64,000 nucleotides of DNA from the NCBI GenBank assembly GCA_030272585.1, contig BSYQ01000001.1, positions 3,906,001-3,970,000 of the forward strand, in the 5' to 3' direction. The position numbers were made by a program, and so were the translations under genes. Every line of letters starts with the position of its first letter. The first letter of the stretch is position 1. A model generated the notes under the pieces. It had not been told where the DNA came from, made no database searches, and saw only the letters and a list, made by a program, of their open reading frames with translations. Of this stretch, positions 33,970 to 43,400 are shown in pieces. The DNA comes from Bryopsis sp. KO-2023 (lineage: Eukaryota > Chlorophyta > Ulvophyceae > Bryopsidales > Bryopsidaceae).

Positions 33970-36453
33970 ATGAAAACTCCTTCTTCCTCACCTCTTATTG
34001 CAGCATGGCAACGGGGCGGCATAGACGAAGGGAGGGGGGGCAGACGGGGGGGAGCAGGTGGTTCGAGCAGAGAAATGGGAAGAGAAGGTCCAAGCAGATG
34101 TGCCCCGAGTGAAGATGAGGGAGAAGGTGGTGAAAACAGAGTACAGGCGGTATCTAGCGACGACAAAACAGGTCACGACAAGAAACGACAACGGCAGCAT
34201 GTCTCGACACTGATGAGGAGAAAATATATTATTCTTTGGCAACAAGAAGAAGTCAAACGTTCTGGAGAAAGACACATTGCTTCAAAGACTGTTAAGAAAT
34301 TTCCTACAGATTTTTCTGGAAATGAAAAAGCCAACCTTGCGAAGGCATCGCGATGGTGGAAGGGGGCGGACGCATTTCTGGCTCAAGTCGAAGATACCAA
34401 CCAAAGCACCAGCAGAATTCAACGCACAGGTGAGACCGGGCGAAAAGTGTTGAGGGCAAAGGCGATGTCGGGAAGGGGAAAAAAAAGGGAGCCTTGGGTT
34501 TTGTGGTTGCATAAGGAAATTCTGGAAGAATTTGACAGAATGCGGAAAGCGGGTGTAAAAATTACACCAGCAATGCTTGGGAATATCGGAAAAGTCATAT
34601 TAGAAAATTCTGATGGTGTTTTCAAGGCAGGCTCCCTCTCGGCCAAAGGAGTACCCCTGATTGAGTTGATAACTCCACGTTGGGTGCAAGTGTTTCAGGA
34701 AGCAAACAACGTAGTAAGTCGAAAACAGAGTGGGAAATTGCAGGTCAGTGAAAAAAAACAAGCAGAAATCGAAAAAGAAGTTGCTTTTCACTTGGGTGAG
34801 TTAGCACGTCAGTTTGAAGCAGGGGAGTTGGATGAGGATATGGTGGAGAATATGGATGAGACCCACAAGGTAATAAACATGGACAACGGTAAAACTCTGG
34901 GATTTTTTGGTGATGAGAATGTGAAGTATGCTGATGTAGTTTCTGGTGGAGAGGGGATGACAATGGTTGTCCGAATTACGGGAGGGAGAGATGCAAAGGT
35001 TGCTGCTCCCATGTTAATTTTTCAGAACAAGGGAAGAAGTTATCCGATCAGGGGGGTTCCTGATAATATTTCTGGAGTTTGCTACCGCAGCGGTCCAAAA
35101 GGTTGGATGGACAAAACAGTTTTTTTGGAATGGATAAGGGAAAAGAGAGCCATCAGTGCGGATATTTATCAGAGAAAAAGAGTGTTGTTTGTGGATAATT
35201 GTGGGGGGCACAAGCCTTCTCTTGAAACTTTTCAGGCCCTTCGAGACATTAATACGGAGCTCAGAATGTTTCCCAAGAATGCGACAGATTTGGTACAACC
35301 AGCCGATTCTTTTGTGATTCAAAAGCTGAAAACGATATGGCGAAAGAAATGGGATGAAAAAAAAAAGGAAATGATCATGAATGGTGATTGGCAGGAAAGT
35401 GGCAAGCTCAAGAATCCAGGAAAGCCGTATTTCTTAACTCTTGCTTCCGAGTGCGTGAAAGAATTTAATAAACTGAGGGATGAAAATGGGCTGAGCTATG
35501 CGAGGAAGGCAATGATCAGGTGCGGACTTGCAAAGGATCTCAACAACGTGTGGCACAAGAGCCAGTTGTTCCCCAACTTACAGAAAATCATAAGCAAGTA
35601 TGAACACCACTTCAATGGTGAGCCAGTTGGGGGGACTGACCCTTGTCCCGAACGATGTCCAAGTTCTGGACCTGGGGATCAAGATGAGCTGGGTGCGCAA
35701 GGTGGGCAGGGTGGGCATCTGGGTGAGCAAGGTGTGCAGGGTGGGCTTCTGGGTCAAGGGGGTCAGGGTGTGCAGGGGGGGCTTCTGGGGCAGGGTGTGC
35801 AGGGGGGGCTTCTGGGGCAAGGTGTGCAGGGGGGGCTTCTGGGGCAAGGTGTACAGGGGGGGCTTCTGGGTCAAGGGGGTCAGGGTGTGCAGGGGGGGCT
35901 TCTGGGGCAGGGTGTGCAGGGTGGGCTTCTGGGGCAGGGTGTGCAGGGTGGGCTTCTGGGGCAAGGTGTGCAGGGGGGGCTTCTGGGGCAAGGTGTACAG
36001 GGTGGGCTTCTGGGTCAAGGGGGTCAGGGTGTGCAGGGTGGGCTTCTGGGGCAAGGTGTGCAGGGTGGGCTTCTGGGGCAAGGTGTGCAGGGGGGGCTTC
36101 TGGGTCAAGGGGGTCAGGGTGTGCAGGGTGGGCTTCTGGGGCAAGGTGTGCAGGGTGGGCTTCTGGGGCAAGGTGTGCAGGGGGGGCTTCTGGGTCAAGG
36201 GGGTCAGGGTGTGCAGGGTGGGCTTCTGGGGCAGGGTGTGCAGGGTGGGCAGGGTGTGCAGGGTGTGCAGGGTGTGCAGGGTGTGCAGGGTTGCTTGGGT
36301 GGGTCTGGGGATCAGGGTGAGTTTATTGTGCAGGGTGTGCAGGGTGGCTTGGGTGGGTCTGGGGATCCGGATCAGGGTGAGCTTGGTGTGCAGGGTGGGC
36401 TGGGGGAGATGGAATCTTGGGACGACTTTTTGCTAAGGATGAACGAAGCTTAA
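33970..36453 (+). CDS. pogo-type DDE transposase with expanded Gly/Gln repeat tail
   Basis: 827 residues from the ATG at 33970. The DDE catalytic core reads MVENMDETHKV (first Asp, near residue 297), VLFVDNCGGHKP (second Asp, near 409) and PKNATDLVQPADSF (third Asp, near 446). These are the NxDET, DNxxxH and QPxD motifs of pogo/Tigger/CENP-B/jerky transposases, with about 36 residues between the last two Asp. The N-terminus (~150 residues) is Gly/Arg rich and then basic and helical, replacing an obvious CENP-B HTH that I could not delimit. From about residue 575 the protein becomes a 9-residue repeat array. The ORF is intact, so it may be functional. Confidence 0.9.
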   Translation: MKTPSSSPLIAAWQRGGIDEGRGGRRGGAGGSSREMGREGPSRCAPSEDEGEGGENRVQAVSSDDKTGHDKKRQRQHVSTLMRRKYIILWQQEEVKRSGERHIASKTVKKFPTDFSGNEKANLAKASRWWKGADAFLAQVEDTNQSTSRIQRTGETGRKVLRAKAMSGRGKKREPWVLWLHKEILEEFDRMRKAGVKITPAMLGNIGKVILENSDGVFKAGSLSAKGVPLIELITPRWVQVFQEANNVVSRKQSGKLQVSEKKQAEIEKEVAFHLGELARQFEAGELDEDMVENMDETHKVINMDNGKTLGFFGDENVKYADVVSGGEGMTMVVRITGGRDAKVAAPMLIFQNKGRSYPIRGVPDNISGVCYRSGPKGWMDKTVFLEWIREKRAISADIYQRKRVLFVDNCGGHKPSLETFQALRDINTELRMFPKNATDLVQPADSFVIQKLKTIWRKKWDEKKKEMIMNGDWQESGKLKNPGKPYFLTLASECVKEFNKLRDENGLSYARKAMIRCGLAKDLNNVWHKSQLFPNLQKIISKYEHHFNGEPVGGTDPCPERCPSSGPGDQDELGAQGGQGGHLGEQGVQGGLLGQGGQGVQGGLLGQGVQGGLLGQGVQGGLLGQGVQGGLLGQGGQGVQGGLLGQGVQGGLLGQGVQGGLLGQGVQGGLLGQGVQGGLLGQGGQGVQGGLLGQGVQGGLLGQGVQGGLLGQGGQGVQGGLLGQGVQGGLLGQGVQGGLLGQGGQGVQGGLLGQGVQGGQGVQGVQGVQGVQGCLGGSGDQGEFIVQGVQGGLGGSGDPDQGELGVQGGLGEMESWDDFLLRMNEA
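35690..36400 (+). repeat. coding minisatellite, 27-bp unit (VQGGLLGQG)n
   Basis: About 17 copies of GGLLGQG, spaced by VQ or GQGVQ, then shorter VQG triplets and two GGLGGSGD units. DNA copies differ mainly at T/G positions, which indicates recent expansion. The repeat leaves three reading frames open (both strands), creating spurious long ORFs. Confidence 0.93.
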
Positions 36454-36879
36454 ATGAATTTTTGTGAGTTGCTCATCCCTGTAAAGAACAGCCACGAAGT
36501 GTATCGCGTTTCTCTCCAGACTGAGTGCGACCCACCATCACTCTTTTGAACGACTCCTGTGATTACCGATGACTCACCACAGGTACAATGACGACAAGCA
36601 CGGAACAATGTTTCAAATTTGAACAATTCCCTCTCTCAAAAAGGTAACACTAATTTTGAATCCAAGTTTTAGTGCAGCCTACACTATACGTGTGCAAACA
36701 TAAATTAGTGTTACCCGGAGAATAGCGCAGGCCACACTATTCTCCGTTTTCTGAAATTTCGGCCGTCTTCGGAAATAGTGTACGCTACACTAAATACGAT
36801 TGAGGGTGTAGCTCCCAATTTACGCAGCCACGTCACGTACGACAGCGTAATTTCGCGGAAATGCAGGTTTTCTACGTAC

Positions 36880-37050
36880 TGTTGGGAATTGGATTTCAGA
36901 GTAGCCTTAATTTCTGTAGATGTGAACTAAATTAGTTGATGAGAGGAGAGATCTTGAAGTATAAGTTTGGAAAGTAGGATTGTGTCCGAGAACAATTTTC
37001 TGTAAGAAAAACACTTGTTCGAAACAAGGCTAAGGTTTGCGATATTAACA
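36880..37050 (+). repeat. 5' LTR of the RT-less element
   Basis: 171 bp, TG...CA ends. The ATG of the first ORF begins on the last base of this LTR and runs through the primer-binding site. Confidence 0.92.
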
Positions 37051-38798
37051 TGGTTTCGGAGCTAGTGTTATCACTGCTTCTGATATCCGCCTTAGGCCAA
37101 GCCTCGGCGTATCCTCTTGTATGGAAAACACCCGCTGTTTCTGAAAAAGTCACGGCCATTCAGAAACTGGTTGAGGAGTATGAGAGCCTGGGTCACGAGA
37201 CAAAAGAAGATAAGGAAAAGGTCTCGCTTATACTAGAAGCGGCCCAGAGCTTAGTTTGGGAACGTCGGAGACGAAGAGCACGAAAGGAGGAACCTCCGTT
37301 ATTCTCACTTGAATTTCTACAGACGGTGGAAAAAATACGGTTGTTGACAGCTCGGCTGAAGCATAGATCAGCAGACTTGGGTTTACTCGGATTGGGACTC
37401 ACAACGAGTATGCTGGCGTCTTACTCCCTGAAAGTGGCGAAAGTGCTGTGGAGGACCCTGTCGGACTGGCGAAACAAACGCTCACCTAGCGTGTGGGCGG
37501 CGGAACATAAGCATGGAGGAAAAGACTTTCGAGCGAAAGGAGGAAACCGACGTGGGCTAAGTCAGGAAGACATGGAGCTAGTGCGCCGACTTTGCACCCT
37601 CCTCAACACGACTACACCACCGGTTTCGTCTGCTGAGATGAGTTCCCAAGAGGAATCGAACCCCAACACAGCCAACGGGAACAGCGGACCCATTACCTAC
37701 AAGCAACTCCGCGTAAGAATAAGACTTGGGGAGGATCCCAAGCTTCACGACGTACTCGTCGACTCAGGGTCGACTGTGAACGTGTTACCTTTGGCATACG
37801 CTAAGCGGAATGGTCTTGGAATCCAGCCGTCAACACTTTCCGAGTTGTCTGGGTTCAATGGAGCGAAAGAAAAAGTCGTCGGCGTAATACCCATGGCGAT
37901 AGCGGTTGGACCTTGGGAAAGTAGAGAGTCCTTCGTCGTGGCTGCTTCAGCCCGTCAGATAATACTGGGTATGCCTTTCCTGAGCCATAGGCAATTGAGC
38001 GTGGATTGTTTAAAAGAGTGCTTACGAAGTGTGGACGGGAAAACGGTGGCTTGTCACGTGGTCACTCACCCAGCGGCAAGTGCACCACCCATCGCCGAAG
38101 CCGATCTGCCTTTTCCGGCCCTTTACCCACCTATGGTGGAACCTCCTCAAGCTGAACACTTTGGAAGTGGAGGGGAGGTATCGACTGTTACGCTGTGTGA
38201 TGGAGAGGGTGATGGAGAAGGAGACGGAGACGGAGACAGTACACAGACGTCTGGCCAGGACGCAGAGGAGGCCACGGGATCTATTGTTTCGACTAACCCT
38301 ATCGATTCTGACCCCTCTTCCTCTATTTCTGTCGATACTACTATGACCGAACACAAACCCGATGCTCCACTCGAGGAGCTGGCATCTGTACAGGAGCCAG
38401 CCGAACAAGAAGTCCCACCGCAGGATATGGAGGAAGAGATCACGAGGGTGGAACAGGAGAACACGGCAGCAGAAGTCAAGTCCAAGGAGATCACGAAGTC
38501 GGAACAGGAGACCATGGCGAAAGGAGTTGCGAAGTCAGAAGGAGAGAAACCTGCAAGCGACACAACCAACCTTTTTCGATCCCAGCCACTGGTCACGGTG
38601 TACACGGCAGCAAACAAACGCAGTCAAGCCAAACGACTTCGCATTTCTCAAGGGCGCATGTACATACCTTTGGGCGGTTCGGTTGTCCTGGGCCCTCGGA
38701 TGTCCAAGACGGTCATTCCTCCTTTCCGTATCACGGGAGAGGGCATCTGCGGGGTGCTACCTATAGGTCAAATCATAAATGTGTTTCACGAGCCTTAA
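37050..38798 (+). CDS. Gag-like/retropepsin polyprotein of the RT-less element
   Basis: 582 residues. The start codon overlaps the LTR end and primer-binding site, so the first residues (MVSELVLSLLLISALG) are encoded by the tRNA-binding site and form a signal-like hydrophobic stretch. A basic helical region follows, then a retropepsin at about residues 225-320 with the catalytic motif VLVDSGSTVNVLPL and the later IILGMPFL strand. A Ser/Glu-rich spacer and a C-terminal block (RMYIPLGGSVVLGPRMSKTV) resemble the segment normally found just before RT in Ty3/Gypsy Pol. The ORF stops where RT should begin. No zinc knuckle or capsid domain is recognisable. Confidence 0.75.
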   Translation: MVSELVLSLLLISALGQASAYPLVWKTPAVSEKVTAIQKLVEEYESLGHETKEDKEKVSLILEAAQSLVWERRRRRARKEEPPLFSLEFLQTVEKIRLLTARLKHRSADLGLLGLGLTTSMLASYSLKVAKVLWRTLSDWRNKRSPSVWAAEHKHGGKDFRAKGGNRRGLSQEDMELVRRLCTLLNTTTPPVSSAEMSSQEESNPNTANGNSGPITYKQLRVRIRLGEDPKLHDVLVDSGSTVNVLPLAYAKRNGLGIQPSTLSELSGFNGAKEKVVGVIPMAIAVGPWESRESFVVAASARQIILGMPFLSHRQLSVDCLKECLRSVDGKTVACHVVTHPAASAPPIAEADLPFPALYPPMVEPPQAEHFGSGGEVSTVTLCDGEGDGEGDGDGDSTQTSGQDAEEATGSIVSTNPIDSDPSSSISVDTTMTEHKPDAPLEELASVQEPAEQEVPPQDMEEEITRVEQENTAAEVKSKEITKSEQETMAKGVAKSEGEKPASDTTNLFRSQPLVTVYTAANKRSQAKRLRISQGRMYIPLGGSVVLGPRMSKTVIPPFRITGEGICGVLPIGQIINVFHEP

Positions 38799-39540
38799 CA
38801 TTGATTTGATAGGACCACTACCTGTTGATTCGAAAGGACACAGATACATAATGTGTTTGGTCGACGGACTTACTCGCCTTGGATTCGCTGTTCCGCTGAA
38901 GAAGTCGTCAACCCAATCCATCCTCGCTACTCTGGACATCTGGCTCAAGGCAGCTCCCACTCCAAACACGATCCTCACCGACGGTGCCAGCTACTTCCAG
39001 TCTTCCGCGGTCTCCAATTGGGCCCACCGCCGTGGAATACGGTTGGATCGCGTTCCTGCACACCATCACAGAGCCAATGGATTGATAGAGCGGTTCAACC
39101 GAACGTTACTGGATCGTCTGAGAGTTTTGCAATTCGACCTGGGAGGAGAATGGAGTAATCACATCAACAGAGCCTTGGACCAGATCAACAATATGATTCA
39201 CGACACCACAAAATACTCGCCTGCTGCGTTGTGGCACGCGGGAGAGGATGCGTGGGCTGAAGCTTTGGATCGGACAGAAAAAAGGAGAGCACAGATCAAC
39301 GCACGACGACCAGCTCCCAATCGTCATTTTCACTATGTGGGAGAAGAAGTCCTAATCCGGGATTACGATCGTCTGTCGCGCGAATTGGGAAAACTGGAGC
39401 CGATTTGGAAGGGACCTTACAGAATCATTACTCACATTTCCGGCAGAAGGTTCAAGGTAGCTCCAGTCACGAGGGAAGTTAAAAAGGGACGCAAGCCTTA
39501 CTTAATACTTCATGCAAACCAGATGAAGCATTATTACTAG
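38779..39540 (+). CDS. integrase core and C-terminal domain of the RT-less element
   Basis: 253 residues overlapping the previous ORF by 20 nt in the +1 frame. It opens directly into the rve integrase fold: IDLIGPLPVDSKGHRYIMCL (first Asp), TILTDGASYF (second Asp) and HRANGLIERFNRTLLD (Glu). A C-terminal GPYRIITHISGRRFKV domain follows. The N-terminal HHCC zinc domain is missing. A single deletion removing RT, RNase H and the zinc domain, with its junction near 38780-38810, would explain both the frame change and the missing domains. Confidence 0.85.
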   Translation: MCFTSLNIDLIGPLPVDSKGHRYIMCLVDGLTRLGFAVPLKKSSTQSILATLDIWLKAAPTPNTILTDGASYFQSSAVSNWAHRRGIRLDRVPAHHHRANGLIERFNRTLLDRLRVLQFDLGGEWSNHINRALDQINNMIHDTTKYSPAALWHAGEDAWAEALDRTEKRRAQINARRPAPNRHFHYVGEEVLIRDYDRLSRELGKLEPIWKGPYRIITHISGRRFKVAPVTREVKKGRKPYLILHANQMKHYY

Positions 39541-39627
39541 GCTTTGAGGGATCTCCTATTTTTTTCTACTAATTTATTTCTCTTTGCGAAATTTCGTTAT
39601 ATCGGAGTTTTTCTGCGCGGTGAAGCG

Positions 39628-39798
39628 TGTTGGGAATTGGATTTCAGAGTAGCCTTAATTTCTGTAGATGTGAACTAAATTAGTTGATGAGAGGAGAGAT
39701 CTTGAAGTATAAGTTTGGAAAGTAGGATTGTGTCCGAGAACAATTTTCTGTAAGAAAAACACTTGTTCGAAACAAGGCTAAGGTTTGCGATATTAACA
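39628..39798 (+). repeat. 3' LTR of the RT-less element
   Basis: Matches 36880-37050 without visible difference and is followed by the GTAC duplication. No obvious polypurine tract precedes it. Confidence 0.92.
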
Positions 39799-40197
39799 GT
39801 ACGTATTTTGACTCTTTTCGAACAGGACTCCGTTTAACAACGGATCCTTGTCAGCATCAGTGAGAATTTCCGCGAAACTACGCTGTCGTACGTGACGTGG
39901 CTGCGTAAATTGGGAGCTACGTAGTTTTGCGCAACATCCCTAATTTGGGTTCCATCCTCCACATCACTTCTCAATCCATCAATTCCCCCCACTTGTCCCC
40001 CCTTTGTCGACGCGTCGCGATTTCCAGTTTCGATAGTGACGCAATTATGTTGGAATGGACGCCTAACATTGTGCATCTTGTGTTTTACGGCGTCTTCCTC
40101 TGTAAAGTTTCTCACAACACTCACACACCAAGTCTTGGTGATCAAGATGGGACAAAACCAAGGTTTCCAACAACTTATGGAAAAAACTGGCTCGAAG

Positions 40198-40315
40198 TGA
40201 AATGTTGTTCGAGAGAAAATAAACAATGTCTTACAATTCAAAAGTTCCGTCTCTTATAGTCCCCACTCTAACCGTTCCACCACATTAACGAATCATTCTC
40301 AAACCAATCATAACA
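40198..40315 (-). repeat. 3' LTR of chromovirus A
   Basis: 118 bp; minus-strand ends TGTTATGATTGG...ATTTCA. Preceded on the minus strand by a G-rich polypurine tract. Confidence 0.93.
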
Positions 40316-40492
40316 ACTTCTCCCCCCATGACTACCTTGAGCACCTGCGAAATCTTTCGAAAATCAAGACCTGATGATACCAATCCAAAATAACGATCGA
40401 CTGCACTTCACGACTGCCCATACAATCATGCAACTCGGATTCGAACCCTGGACGTCTCTGACTCCATCATCAATCCATCACTCTCGATTCCC

Positions 40493-43400
40493 TCACTTCC
40501 GCTGTCTGTTTGATTTACGGCGCTTTTGCGTAGTCTGACGGCCGAGATACGCTGTCAGAATTTCATCGCAATTCGTTAGATGTTGCAGTGGTTCCCATGT
40601 CGATTCGTGCAGTGGGTATCCCTTCCACGCGATTAGGAATCGCTTCTGTTTTCCTTGTTTCCCATTGTCACGAATGATCGCCTCGACTTCAAACTCCTTT
40701 TCTCCGGTGTCGGCATTCAAAACTGGCGGCGGCGGGATGACATCACGATCGAATTCTGCATGTCTGTGGAATTTCTTCAGCTTCGATACATGAAAGACGT
40801 CATGTATTCGCCACGACCCCGGAAGCTCCACGCGATACGCGACGTCCGAGATCTTAGCCGTCACCCGCAGCGGCCCCACATACTTTCGTCGGATCTTCGC
40901 CGGAATGTTCGAGTATACCGTGTTGGGGAGGTGCGAGATGCGGAGGCATACTTCGTCGCCCTCCGAAAAAATGAGTTCCCTCCGATGCTTGTCTGCTTGA
41001 TCCTTTGTTCGTGCTTGACTGAGCTTGTAGTGATGTTGCGCGCGTTCCATAATCGTCTGCATCTGAGTGAGATCCTCCTCGACGCTGTGCAGAGACGTCA
41101 TCGGCTTGACGTCCGGCAGCGAAATCGGATGCTGGCCATGGAGGAGGTAGAATGGACTGTAGCCAGTGCTCGCGTTCCGTAGATTGTTGAAGGCGAACTC
41201 CAAAACATCGATGTGATCAGCCCAGTTCTCTGGATGCTCCTCGACATATGGACGCATCAGATTTTCGACGGTTTTGATTGTGATCTCGCTTTGGCCGTCA
41301 CTCTGCGGATGGTAGGCGCTGGTAAGCTTGATGTCCGAACCAACCAGTTTGAATAGCTCTCGCCAAAATTGGCTGACGAATCTTGGATCCCTGTCCGAAA
41401 TCAGGATGGATGGAAGTCCAAAATGTCGAAACACATTTCGGAAAAATAGATCCGCATGCTGCCGAGCATCCATCGTTTTGGTACATGGACAGAGTTTGGC
41501 GTATTTCGTCATTCGATCGACGAAGACTTGAATGGCTGTGAATCCATTCGACTCTGGGAGGTCTGTCATCAAATCAGTCGTCACTTGATCCCATTTTCGA
41601 GAGGGTATCGGTAAGGGCATCAATAATCCAGCTTGTTTTTCATTTGATCCTTTCATCATTTGGCATTTTGGACATGATTTGATGTATGCTTTGATGACTT
41701 GATTGCATCCCTTCCAGGTATACTTCCTTTTGATGAGTTCTGTAGTCCTTGCAATCCCTGGATGTCCAGCCATTTTTGCATCATGATGAGTTTGCAAAAT
41801 ATGTTGTCTTTTGCTGGCTGGAACAACCAATCTTTCCTGTCCATCAACATCCTTGTTGATCAGCAATCCTTGAGCATCCAGGTGATGGTGAGTGACTTTC
41901 TGTCCTTTTTCCAACTGGATCATGATTTTGTTTGTTCCCACATCAGCTTTCAATGCATCTTTCCATTCCTGTACTTCTGTATCACTCCATTGAACCTCAG
42001 TAATTGCCATCAGTTGCTTTTCATGAACATCCTCTTCTGCTGAACTTCTTGATAAAGCATCAGCAACCACATTGGATTTTCCAGGTAGATATGTCAATAC
42101 AGGATTGATTGACTGGAAAAATCCCATTCTCATCCATCTGGCTTGTGTTCTTGACAATGTTTTCTGCTTCATGAAGTGAATGGCTGGCTTATGATCTGTA
42201 TATACTGTGACAGGTGGTTCTGACCCTTCGAGATAGTGCCTCCAGTACCTCAATGCATAGGAGATTCCATACATTTCCTTGTCATAGGCTCCATAGTTTT
42301 GCTCTGAAGAGGTGAGTTTCTTACTCAGAAATGCAATGGGCTTTAATCCAGATCCACTCTCCTGCATTAGTACAGCTCCCACAGCCACATTGGATGCATC
42401 AGACACCATCACATATGGTTTGGATGTGTCAGGTAGGATCAAAATTGGTGCCTTGGTCAATGCCCCTTTTAGTGTTTCAAATGATTGCTGTTGTGCTTCT
42501 CCCCAGATCCATGGAACTTCCTTCTTGACCAGATCATTCATTGGGCTGGCCAGATGTGCAAAGTTCTGGATGAACCTCCTGTAGTAGCTGATCATCCCCA
42601 GGAAGGATCTGACTTGCTTGACTGAGGTAGGTGCTGGATATTCTTCAATTGCTTTGACCTTGTAATTTAGTGGAGAAATCCCCTGGGTAGACACCTTGAA
42701 TCCAACAAACTCCAGCTCCTGGACTCCAAATTCACATTTGCTTGGTTTTGAGTATAGTCTGTCCCTTCTGAGTCTTTCCAGCACTTGTTTCACATGCTTG
42801 ATGTGGTCCTGCATGTTTTTGGAGTAGATGATGATGTCATCTAGGTAGCAGATTGCACATTTATCACTCAGCCCTGCCAAGGATGCATTCATGGTTCGCA
42901 TAAAAAATGCAGGAGCATTTGTCAGCCCCATTGGTATGACTGTCCATGCATATGCTCCATATCTTGTGTTGAATGTGGTCAGATGTCTGTGTTCAGGTTT
43001 TATTGGCACCTGCCAATATCCATGTCTCAGGTCAATCTTGCTGAAGACTTTTGCTCCAGCCAGCCTATCCATAAGCTCATCAGGTAGGGGCAGTGGGTAT
43101 TTGTCTTTGGTTGTGACTGAATTCAGCCATCTGTAATCTACACAGAACCTCAATCCCCCATCTTTCTTTGGAGCAAATAGCACTGGTGCCCCCCATGGTG
43201 AGATTGCTGGCTCAATGAATTTGTGTTCCAACAGGTACCCAACCTGCCTCTGGATCTCCTCCAACTCTGCTGGACTCAACCTGTAGATGGGTTTGTTGAT
43301 GGGCTTAGCATCCTTTTCCAGGTTGATTTCAAACTCCACATCATGCCTGACTGGAGGAATTCCTGATGGTAAGTCTTCTGGAAATACATCACTGTAATCC

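Larger units (their letters stand above)
32900..36808 (+). mobile_element. complete pogo-type (Tc1/mariner superfamily) DNA transposon
   Basis: 3909 bp, flanked by TA (32898-32899 and 36809-36810). Terminal inverted repeats begin CACCCTCAATCGTATTTAGT (22 bp perfect). Both subterminal regions contain repeated TAGTGTGG...CACACTA-type palindromes, including a near-perfect tandem pair of about 47 bp near 33002-33092. These probably bind the transposase. It encodes one long transposase ORF with no intron evident. It is inserted at the TA inside the left arm of a MITE. Confidence 0.93.
36880..39798 (+). mobile_element. 2.9-kb LTR retrotransposon lacking reverse transcriptase
   Basis: LTRs of 171 bp at 36880-37050 and 39628-39798 look identical, starting TGTTGGG and ending TTAACA, so the insertion is recent. 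The target-site duplication is GTAC (36876-36879 and 39799-39802). The primer-binding site TGGTTTCGGAGC begins at 37051, directly after the LTR. Inside are a protease-bearing ORF and an integrase-core ORF. RT, RNase H and the integrase zinc domain are absent. The element is non-autonomous, perhaps mobilised by the chromoviruses nearby, which share the same primer-binding site. Confidence 0.9.
32877..39940. mobile_element. 230-bp MITE with ~76-bp inverted repeats, split by two later insertions
   Basis: The left arm (32877-32899 plus 36811-36863) and the right arm (about 39865-39940) are inverted copies. Both start GGGATGTTGCGCAAAACTAC and run 76 bp with one A/G mismatch. TA lies outside each end (32875-32876 and 39941-39942). 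Removing the pogo element and the LTR element leaves about 230 bp with no coding capacity. The intact right arm shows what the left arm looked like before insertion, which dates both insertions after the MITE. Confidence 0.9.

Noticed and set aside
35578..36436. Long ORFs on the minus strand (206 aa, Pro/His/Leu repeats) and in a second plus frame (278 aa, Gly/Phe/Trp repeats)
   Set aside because: Both are shadows of the 27-bp coding minisatellite in the pogo transposase gene; a repeat of length divisible by three keeps several frames open.
36876..39803. A 5-bp target duplication for the RT-less LTR element
   Set aside because: Flanks agree only over GTAC; extending by one base on either side fails (C versus G), so 4 bp is the supported length.
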